20,529 nucleotides of DNA from positions 1 to 20,529 of the forward strand of contig JALHTA010000273.1 in assembly GCA_022865545.1 (NCBI GenBank), in the 5' to 3' direction. How positions within the stretch are numbered: the stretch's first letter is position 1; each line of letters opens with the position of its first letter. Source of the DNA: Actinomycetota bacterium. Lineage in GTDB: Bacteria > Actinomycetota > Humimicrobiia > Humimicrobiales > Humimicrobiaceae. This document shows, one piece after another, positions 15,541 through 20,529 of this stretch. The translations under genes and the position numbers were made by a program. The notes under the pieces were generated by a model. The model saw nothing but the letters and a program-made list of their open reading frames with translations, did no database searches and was not told the origin of the DNA.

Positions 15541-15786
15541 TCTAAGAAAATTGACAATGAACTTACTATTTGTTATATTAAAATTGTTCTTAGAATGTAG
15601 GGCAACTTCCATAGCCAATTGAAATTTACAGGCGAAAGTATGTGAAAAGTACAGAAAGCAATGGATGGGTCCCATTTAAGTTCTAAGGATGAGCTCCAAG
15701 CTGTTGAGTAACCTAAAGTGTAAACTATGGTGAAAGATAACTTGGAGTTTTTCTATTTAGAGTCCTATTGCAAATTAGACTCTAAA
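15541..15786 (+). ncRNA. Candidate structured leader RNA upstream of the potassium channel
   Basis: TCTAAGAA at 15541-15548 pairs perfectly with TTCTTAGA at 15587-15594. The second arm also overlaps CTTAGAA (15589-15595), which pairs with TTCTAAG at 15681-15687. These pairings exclude each other, as expected for a switch. Inside lies a small hairpin AATGG/CCATT at 15660-15680. A terminator-like stem follows at 15694-15747, and a last perfect nine-pair hairpin, TTTAGAGTC with GACTCTAAA (15756-15786), ends about 17 bases before the channel start. I do not recognise a known riboswitch class; the c-di-AMP riboswitch consensus does not match. Could be chance in A/T-rich DNA, but the density of perfect stems is high. 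Confidence 0.45.
15694..15754 (+). terminator. Terminator-like hairpin in the channel leader
   Basis: CTCCAAG (15694-15700) pairs with CTTGGAG (15741-15747) and is followed directly by TTTTTCT. The loop is long (40 bases) but can hold a small GTT/AAC hairpin. Its position between the alternative stems and the channel gene fits an attenuator. Confidence 0.4.
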
Positions 15787-15803
15787 AGATATATATTTAT
15801 ATT

Positions 15804-16823
15804 ATGAAAAAACAATACACACCACAGTTTTCAAAAAGGATCCTGCTGTCAGCCCTTGTACTTATAGCAATTTATATTATTGGCTTTACAGGTTATATGA
15901 TAATTGAAGATATGACCCTACTCGATGCTATCTTTATGACTACAATTACCATAACCACAGTTGGCTATGGGGTAATAAAAGAGCTTTCTCAAGTAGGGAC
16001 CATATTTACAATAATTCTAATAATTACCGGTACGGGAGCTGCAGCATATATTATAATTAATTTAGCTGATTTTCTGCTTAGTGAATTTTTACTAGGCAGA
16101 CTCCATAGAAGAAGGGTGGCAAAGATGATATCTAAACTTAAAAACCATTATATTATTTGTGGTCTCGGCAGAGTGGGCAATAATATCGCCCTGGAACTTC
16201 AAAAAGATAACTCTGACTTTATTGTAATTGATAATGCAGATGAACCTATAGAAATATGTAAAAGCAATAATTGGGCATTTATTCAAGGAGATGCATCAAC
16301 TGATGAAGTCCTTTTAGAAGCAGGGATTAAGAAAGCAAAAGCAATTTTTGCCACTCTCCATACTGACCCTGAAAATGTATATATTACCCTTTCAGCTAAA
16401 GCATTAAATCCTGATATTTTTGTTGTTGCAAGAGCCAAAGCTTTAGACACTATCTCCAGGCTTGAAATGGCAGGAGCAGACCGAGTGGTATCTCCCCAGA
16501 TCATTGGCGGAAAACGAATGGTAGCACTGGCAAAGCAGCCCACGGTGATTGACTTTCTGGACACTCTTTTAAGTACTGAAGATATTGAGATAAGCCTTGC
16601 TGAAATAGAAATTGAACCAGGCTCAAAAATTGATGGGATAACAATTAAGGAAGCCAACCAACTATATCAATTTGAAGCCTTGATAGTCTCTATAATGGAA
16701 AAAGGCCAGAAAGTAATGGTAAGCAAAGCCAGTGCCAGTACACTAATTAAAGCTGGAGATAAACTGATAGTAGTAGGAGCAATTGAACAAATCCAGAAAT
16801 TATCAGAACTGGCAGTCACCTAA
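15804..16823 (+). CDS. Two-transmembrane potassium channel with RCK (TrkA-N/TrkA-C) domains, MthK-like
   Basis: A 339-residue channel subunit. The first helix is about residues 13-33, the pore helix and selectivity filter TTVGYG at 51-56, and the second helix about 65-90. The RCK N-domain begins at NHYIICGLGRVGN (114-126), a Rossmann motif that binds nucleotide or Ca. The TrkA-C domain covers the last 80 residues, starting near ISLAEIEIEPGS. Size and layout match the archaeal MthK type, where RCK rings gate the pore in response to cytoplasmic ions. I see no SD before the ATG, which is unusual here and may reflect leader regulation. A second start is possible at Met108. It lies after a 584-base leader with a repeat and alternative hairpins. 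Convergent with YtxH on the other side. Confidence 0.9.
   Translation: MKKQYTPQFSKRILLSALVLIAIYIIGFTGYMIIEDMTLLDAIFMTTITITTVGYGVIKELSQVGTIFTIILIITGTGAAAYIIINLADFLLSEFLLGRLHRRRVAKMISKLKNHYIICGLGRVGNNIALELQKDNSDFIVIDNADEPIEICKSNNWAFIQGDASTDEVLLEAGIKKAKAIFATLHTDPENVYITLSAKALNPDIFVVARAKALDTISRLEMAGADRVVSPQIIGGKRMVALAKQPTVIDFLDTLLSTEDIEISLAEIEIEPGSKIDGITIKEANQLYQFEALIVSIMEKGQKVMVSKASASTLIKAGDKLIVVGAIEQIQKLSELAVT
16111..16127 (+). promoter_or_regulatory. Possible internal ribosome binding site and start for a free RCK subunit
   Basis: GAAGGGTGG at 16111-16119 lies 5 bases before ATG at 16125, codon 108 of the channel gene, just after the second membrane helix. In MthK a similarly placed internal start makes soluble RCK domains that join the gating ring. 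Purine-rich stretches are common here, so this may be chance. Confidence 0.4.
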
Positions 16824-16848
16824 CCAGGACAGGTTTGATTAAATAAGG

Positions 16849-17205
16849 TTACTCTTCTTTCTTTTTATTTTGCTTATTTTTCTTTTTCGGGGTGATTATA
16901 TTTATGACTCTATCAAGCTTGCTCTTACCTTCTCTGGTAAACTCTTTAGTTTTGTCTATGGTGCCTGTAAAAGTATTTTTACTCCTTTCTACCAGCTCTT
17001 TACTTTTATCAGCAATCTCTTTTCTGGTCTTCTGTCCCTTTTTAGGAGCAAACAAGACGCCAGTGACAAGACCGATTACTACTCCTGAAAACAGAGCAAC
17101 TGCAACTGCACCGGCAAATTTTCCACCACTTCCTTTGGTAGCAGAATTCTTTTCTAAAACTTCAGGTTTGGTCTCTTGTTCTTTTTGCTTATCTTGATCA
17201 TTCAT
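16849..17205 (-). CDS. YtxH domain-containing membrane protein
   Basis: A 118-residue protein with a charged N-terminus, one transmembrane stretch at about 31-53 (VAVALFSGVVIGLVTGVLFA), and the YtxH block APKKGQKTRKEI directly behind it. The rest is a helical charged region with KSKELVERSKNTF repeats that could form a coiled coil, ending in a basic and then acidic tail (KKKNKQNKKKEE). YtxH proteins are stress-related single-pass membrane proteins in Bacillus and others, and their function is not defined. SD AAAGGGA precedes the ATG. It follows the AmaP-like gene by 40 bases, the last of a three-gene minus-strand operon, and meets the channel gene tail to tail. Confidence 0.8.
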   Translation of the reverse strand: MNDQDKQKEQETKPEVLEKNSATKGSGGKFAGAVAVALFSGVVIGLVTGVLFAPKKGQKTRKEIADKSKELVERSKNTFTGTIDKTKEFTREGKSKLDRVINIITPKKKNKQNKKKEE

Positions 17206-17245
17206 TGACGTCCCTTTCTATAAAGTATTTATTAAAGAAATCTAC

Positions 17246-17878
17246 TTAGTCATTTTTATCTTCGAGGGTTCCGATATTTTCTGGTTCCTTAGGTATTTCT
17301 TTTATTCTATCTTCTTCCTCTTCTTCTAATTCATCAACAGTAGCATATTCAGATTTAGGGTTAAAACCGGTTACAGTAAAATTTGTCCTTACTACTTTTA
17401 ATCCTAGATCCTCAGTAGCGAATGCATTAACTTCCTTTATTACTTCTTGGGTCTTTTTAGAAACATTGATTCCTTTAGTAAGCATAGCAACTATATTTAT
17501 TATAGTACCCCCTGATTTTGGAATAACCCTTACTTTAATATTATTTATATGATCAATATCCCCTAAATTTTCCGCTATCATCTGGGAAGCGCTTCTTAAA
17601 GTTATAGTAGCTCTCCCTTCCTTTGAAGAAACAACATTTGTGGTCTTTATTCTTCTACGGTAGAACTCAAAAACCAGTATAACAATACCTATACTAGTGA
17701 TGGCTATAAATATACCTAGCACAATATATGGATTGGTTCCATCAATAAAACTCAGTATCCTATCAAATATATCAGACCAGCTGAAAAGATCTGCGAATAT
17801 GTTTACTGCAATGACTATGGAGGATATGATAAGAAACAGTAGAAGTAGTATCATTATAATCCTGTTAAATATGTTCAT
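17246..17878 (-). CDS. amaP: AmaP-like alkaline shock response membrane anchor protein (Asp23/Gls24-related)
   Basis: A 210-residue protein with an N-terminal membrane helix (about 5-27), a second helix (about 51-70), and a soluble domain from about 85 to 170 resembling the Asp23/Gls24 family (EGRATITLRSASQMIAENL, and the region with NIKVRVIPKSGG). The C-terminus is acidic (DELEEEEEDRIKEIPKEPE). AmaP anchors Asp23 near the membrane in Staphylococcus and links to cell-envelope stress. Here no separate Asp23 gene lies next door. SD-like AGGAAAGAG precedes the ATG. The gene starts 13 bases after the phasin-like one. The symbol reflects family similarity. Confidence 0.75.
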   Translation of the reverse strand: MNIFNRIIMILLLLFLIISSIVIAVNIFADLFSWSDIFDRILSFIDGTNPYIVLGIFIAITSIGIVILVFEFYRRRIKTTNVVSSKEGRATITLRSASQMIAENLGDIDHINNIKVRVIPKSGGTIINIVAMLTKGINVSKKTQEVIKEVNAFATEDLGLKVVRTNFTVTGFNPKSEYATVDELEEEEEDRIKEIPKEPENIGTLEDKND

Positions 17879-17891
17879 TTTAGTCTCTTTC

Positions 17892-18371
17892 CTATCTAAT
17901 TTCTTTTATTAACATATCAAGTTTTTTATGAATCTCTTCAAGGTCTTCTTTTGTGGGAATATTTAGTTTATCAAGTATCTCTTCAATTCTATCCTTTTCA
18001 CTTCTGGAGGTCTCTTCTTTTATTTTTATTTCCTTTAGGACTACTTCTTTTATGATATGATTTATTCTCTCTTCTGAGACAACCTTTGTCTTTTTAGCCT
18101 TTACTTTAAGGTCTTTTACCAGCTTATCCTGGCTTTTTTTAAGTGGCTTGCCCCTCTGGACCAAATAATCTATTTTTTCATTGATTATTTTTGACACCTC
18201 TGTTGTGTTCTTCCTTGCTTCCTCAAGCAAATCTGTAATAAATTTCTGCTGCCTTTTCTTAGTGAGCTCACCTTTCTTTATCAGGTCATTCGATATTTCC
18301 CGGGCTTTTTCATAGGTAAGGCTCATAATACCTAAGCTTGCCAGGTATAGTTCTTTTAATATCTTTGGCAT
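17892..18371 (-). CDS. Phasin-like coiled-coil protein
   Basis: A 159-residue highly charged helical protein. The N-terminal block LYLASLGIMSLTYEKAREI, followed by LIKKGELTKKRQQKFITDLL, matches the phasin/polyhydroxyalkanoate-regulator-like pattern. The C-terminal IPTKEDLEEIHKKLDMLIK forms a heptad-like helix of the type seen at the end of these proteins. Such proteins coat granules or act as membrane-associated structural factors, but no PHA synthase lies in the window, so a PHA role is not supported. Its SD is weak. It starts the minus-strand operon phasin-AmaP-YtxH, whose TATAAT-like -10 lies at about 18409-18414 on the minus strand. Confidence 0.7.
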   Translation of the reverse strand: MPKILKELYLASLGIMSLTYEKAREISNDLIKKGELTKKRQQKFITDLLEEARKNTTEVSKIINEKIDYLVQRGKPLKKSQDKLVKDLKVKAKKTKVVSEERINHIIKEVVLKEIKIKEETSRSEKDRIEEILDKLNIPTKEDLEEIHKKLDMLIKEIR

Positions 18372-18449
18372 AACTACTCATCTTCTCAAATAGATCAATA
18401 ATACTTTTATTATATACCTAAAGGATTCAAAAGAATATTAAGGTAATAA

Positions 18450-18569
18450 ATGGTAAGCCTAAAGAGATTAAATAAACTGGTATACAACAAAGACCCTGGA
18501 GCTCTTATGGCCAGCTATATGCTTTATAAGATAAGAGGTGGATTTATAAGGGGTTTAAAGAAAAAGTGA
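18450..18569 (+). CDS. Possible small basic protein (39 residues), hypothetical
   Basis: An ATG-initiated frame of 39 codons that ends in TGA at 18567. It reads as a cationic peptide with an internal hydrophobic patch (ALMASYMLYKIRGG) and a lysine-rich tail (GLKKK). The only SD-like element is AAGGT about 6 bases upstream. It is divergent from the phasin operon and lies 43 bases before the repeat copy at 18613. Could be a real small gene, a remnant, or chance. No family recognised. Confidence 0.3.
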   Translation: MVSLKRLNKLVYNKDPGALMASYMLYKIRGGFIRGLKKK

Positions 18570-18612
18570 GGAGTATTAAATAGATTAAGATATATACGAC
18601 ACAATTGTCTTA

Positions 18613-18700
18613 AGTGGCTGGCAATAGCGGACGATGTTAAAACCAGGATTTTACTATTAAATGGGGATATATTTATACCTGAATTAATTTAAACTATAAA
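18613..18700 (+). repeat. Dispersed intergenic repeat, copy 3
   Basis: About 88 bases that match 15458-15540 along the length, including one identical 22-base block (18629-18650) and one of 14 bases (18672-18685). The CCAGG/CCTG pairing is kept. In the second frame that is open in the other copy, this copy carries stop codons, arguing against coding. No terminal inverted repeats or target duplications are visible. Confidence 0.7.
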
Positions 18701-18727
18701 ATATTTTATTATCAATACAAAAACTTC

Positions 18728-19534
18728 TCACGGTACTGACGGGAATTTGCTTGCCATATCTTCACCGAAGGGCATACCCAGCCAACATTCAATTGTTAGA
18801 GCCCTGATTTCAGCATTTTCCATTTTTATAGGGGCTTCTGCTTCATAAAAAATATTTAGAAATGCTCCAGAGCTTTTAAGTTCTCCATGGTTATCGAGCC
18901 TCTCGTGCTCTCCACTTGCACCGGTAAGCTTTCCGGTTACCATTGTCATTCTCTCAGCATCACCATAAGTGATTTCATCCCCAACTGCTGCAACCTCATT
19001 TAGCATTTTTAAAAAAACTATCATTTCGACATCAGCTTCAAATAACCATACTTCTTGAGTATCATCCCAGGTAACGGTTCCATTAGTAATATTTGCATCG
19101 ATTTCGGCAGAATCGAAAGCTTCTTTTTCTTCTTGACTGTAATAGTCACCATCAAAGAAACCAGTAATAATTCCTTGGTTGAAATCAAAGGTAATGTTGA
19201 ATTGGGTGGAATCCTCTTCCATTTGTGAAGTGCTGGTGGTCAGAATCATGAGTTTTTCATAATACTCTTCTGAATTTAGCTTTACTTGATAGGGTATAAG
19301 AGCACTGATAAAGCATCCCAGCTCTGAATTGCTATTATCAAAGATCAATGTACCTGACAGATTTGATTTGTTCATCTCGCTATCTTCAGGGTCTTTTGCT
19401 GTTTCTTCTAAGTCCTCGAGCATCATTGCTTCATCTGGGGCTATCGCCTTAACTGCATCAGACCAACAACCTGTAAAAAGAAATAACCCTATTATGGATA
19501 ATATAGTTATAGTTAATATAAGTGCTTTTTTCAT
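18728..19534 (-). CDS. Hypothetical lipoprotein
   Basis: A 268-residue exported lipoprotein. A start at 19588 would give 18 further residues before the signal, but AGAGGA before the ATG at 19534 and the classic MKKA signal beginning decide the shorter form. The signal is followed by lipobox FTGC with Cys23. The mature part starts with an acidic region (MLEDLEETAKDPEDSEMNK), then alternating strands with few charged clusters, such as FNQGIITGFFDGDYYSQE and WLFEADVEMIVFLKML. It is probably a beta-rich surface or membrane-attached protein. I recognise no domain. It faces away from the lipid kinase gene, with about 230 bases between. Confidence 0.65.
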   Translation of the reverse strand: MKKALILTITILSIIGLFLFTGCWSDAVKAIAPDEAMMLEDLEETAKDPEDSEMNKSNLSGTLIFDNSNSELGCFISALIPYQVKLNSEEYYEKLMILTTSTSQMEEDSTQFNITFDFNQGIITGFFDGDYYSQEEKEAFDSAEIDANITNGTVTWDDTQEVWLFEADVEMIVFLKMLNEVAAVGDEITYGDAERMTMVTGKLTGASGEHERLDNHGELKSSGAFLNIFYEAEAPIKMENAEIRALTIECWLGMPFGEDMASKFPSVP

Positions 19535-19670
19535 AGCATTTCCTCTTTCTAGATATGGATTAAAAAATTTCTCAAATAAAATTTGCATTGTATAATATTA
19601 TACTAAATTGAAATCTCTTCTGCTCAATATATTCTAAAAAATATATTGTGATATATAAAATAAGATAAAT

Positions 19671-19681
19671 TGGCTGGCCAC
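19671..19681 (+). repeat. Motif copy 4 (TGGCTGGCCAC)
   Basis: Eleven bases shared with copy 2 (15460-15470). The following bases do not align with the long repeat. It lies 22 bases before a terminator-like hairpin and 81 bases before the lipid kinase start. Confidence 0.4.
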
Positions 19682-19702
19682 TGTACGCAGAATTGGTTTC
19701 TT

Positions 19703-19720
19703 AGGGTAAATACCCTTTTT
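19703..19720 (+). terminator. Terminator-like hairpin in the lipid kinase leader
   Basis: AGGGT pairs with ACCCT around a four-base loop, followed by five T residues. The stem is short but compact. It is oriented on the + strand, so either a short RNA that includes motif copy 4 ends here or the lipid kinase message is attenuated. Confidence 0.4.
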
Positions 19721-19761
19721 ATATCTTTAAATTATTATTAATAAAGATTATTATCATTAAT

Positions 19762-20529
19762 ATGAAATATCTAGTTGTATTAAATCCAAGTGCTGCAAAG
19801 GGTGCAGCTTTAAAAAACAAAACAAAAATTGAAAAACTATTAGAGGAGTATTTGTCAGATTACTCACTGATAGTTTCAGCCAAACCTGGTGATCCTACTA
19901 TCCTAGCCCAGGAGGCTGCAGAAAAAGACTATGATGTGGTCATTGCTGTAGGTGGTGACGGCACTTCAAATGAGATCATTAACGGTCTGATGGCATCTAA
20001 ACTTGAAGGTAAGAAAATCCCAAAGATGGCAGTGATCCCCGCAGGGCGGGGTAATGATTTTGCTGCTAGTATGGGGATTCCTTCAGAGCTTGAAGATGCT
20101 ATAAAAGCAATTGCAATCGGAAAAACGAGAACCATTGATGTTGGGCAGGTCTTTGGAGGGAATTATCCTCAGGGGAAATTCTTTGGAAATGGAATTGGCA
20201 TTGGCTTTGATACTATCGTGGGTTTTGAAGCAGCAAAATTACCTGCCATCCTCTCAGGAATACCGGGTTATTTGATTGCTGCGATAAAAACGATATTTTT
20301 GTATATCAAAGCTCCAACATTGAGGGTCAAACTTGATAATGAGACTTTTGAACAACAATGTCTGATCATATCAGTTATGAATGGGTGGCGGATGGGCACT
20401 TCATTTAAAATGACTCCCTTATCGAAACCTGACGACGGATTGTTTAGTTTAATGATCGTTGATCAGATAAGCAGAATTGGTGTTATCAAATTGATGACCA
20501 AGATTATGGCTGGAACACAAGAAGGTCAT
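19762..20529 (+). CDS. Diacylglycerol kinase-family lipid kinase (YegS/DgkB-like), 3' partial
   Basis: 256 residues are visible; the window ends before the stop. LVVLNPSAAKG at 4-14 is the NP-x-SG-type strand, GGDGT at 64-68 is the nucleotide-binding signature, and PAGRGNDFA at 93-101 is the second conserved block, with Arg in place of the usual Thr. Later, GIGIGFDTIVGFEA matches the family's C-terminal region. These kinases phosphorylate diacylglycerol or related lipids, using ATP, and recycle lipids released by envelope biosynthesis. No SD is seen before the ATG, and a terminator-like hairpin lies in the leader, so expression may be regulated there. The start is the only ATG upstream of the domain with an open frame. 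Confidence 0.85.
   Translation, partial: MKYLVVLNPSAAKGAALKNKTKIEKLLEEYLSDYSLIVSAKPGDPTILAQEAAEKDYDVVIAVGGDGTSNEIINGLMASKLEGKKIPKMAVIPAGRGNDFAASMGIPSELEDAIKAIAIGKTRTIDVGQVFGGNYPQGKFFGNGIGIGFDTIVGFEAAKLPAILSGIPGYLIAAIKTIFLYIKAPTLRVKLDNETFEQQCLIISVMNGWRMGTSFKMTPLSKPDDGLFSLMIVDQISRIGVIKLMTKIMAGTQEGH

Larger units (their letters stand above)
18372..18727. other. 356-base intergenic region
   Basis: Apart from the possible 39-residue frame, the phasin operon -10 (18409-18414) and the repeat copy 3 at 18613-18700, I see nothing else here. The stretch between the repeat and the lipoprotein end is A/T-rich without a hairpin. GACACAATTGTC at 18598-18609 is an imperfect palindrome just before the repeat. 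Confidence 0.5.

Noticed and set aside
15386..15619. TTG start with a good SD (GGAGGG) and a 16-codon frame ending in TGA, then about 60 more open codons that run through repeat copy 2; considered as a selenoprotein or readthrough gene.
   Set aside because: The frame is not kept in the second repeat copy, no SECIS-like structure is evident right after the TGA, and the product resembles nothing I recognise.
15241..15803. c-di-AMP riboswitch in front of the potassium channel.
   Set aside because: The expected conserved blocks of that class are not present; only the gene context fits.
1..20529. CRISPR arrays, tRNA or rRNA genes, insertion sequences.
   Set aside because: No regularly spaced direct repeats, no tRNA T-loop with fitting acceptor stems, and no transposase or recombinase gene was seen.

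Overview
The window comes from an AT-rich bacterium. SD-preceded genes, frequent TTG starts, two lipoproteins with lipobox cysteines, and an AmaP (Asp23/Gls24-type) plus YtxH pair point to a Gram-positive-type lineage. The redox-based sugar genes and the uroporphyrinogen-decarboxylase-like proteins are typical of anaerobes. My best guess is an anaerobic Bacillota member or a deep-branching actinobacterial/candidate-phylum lineage. I cannot place it further without a marker gene.

Left part (1-11851, all + strand): a catabolic cluster for a glycoside or unusual sugar. In order it holds the C-terminal effector domain of a GntR/UTRA regulator (cut by the window edge), a ManA-like cupin isomerase, a xylose-isomerase-like TIM barrel, a zinc medium-chain dehydrogenase, a first UroD-like protein, a Gfo/Idh/MocA oxidoreductase, a second TIM barrel, an MFS transporter, a MelA-like GH4 alpha-galactosidase, a second UroD-like protein and a DUF1295 membrane reductase-like protein. 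Most genes have strong SD sites. Short stem-loops sit in three of the intercistronic gaps and one internal promoter is plausible. The set suggests uptake by the MFS carrier, redox-assisted cleavage by the GH4 enzyme, and oxidation and isomerisation of the released sugar. No sugar kinase and no corrinoid protein is present. The two UroD-like proteins have no assigned role and are the best candidates for something undescribed.

Middle (12104-15803): a PKD-DUF2927 lipoprotein (- strand), a 467-base gap with alternative hairpins, a two-gene ABC-2 exporter (- strand), then a 584-base gap that leads into a potassium channel gene. This second gap holds a dispersed repeat copy, mutually exclusive stems and a terminator-like hairpin, so it looks like a structured leader RNA.

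Right part (15804-20529): a MthK-like RCK potassium channel with a possible internal start, then a - strand envelope/stress operon (phasin-like coiled coil, AmaP, YtxH). After these come a possible 39-residue ORF, a second clear copy of the dispersed repeat, an unrecognised lipoprotein (- strand), and a diacylglycerol-kinase-family lipid kinase cut by the window end. A short GGCTGGC-containing motif recurs in four intergenic regions between 13.3 and 19.7 kb, always on the + strand.
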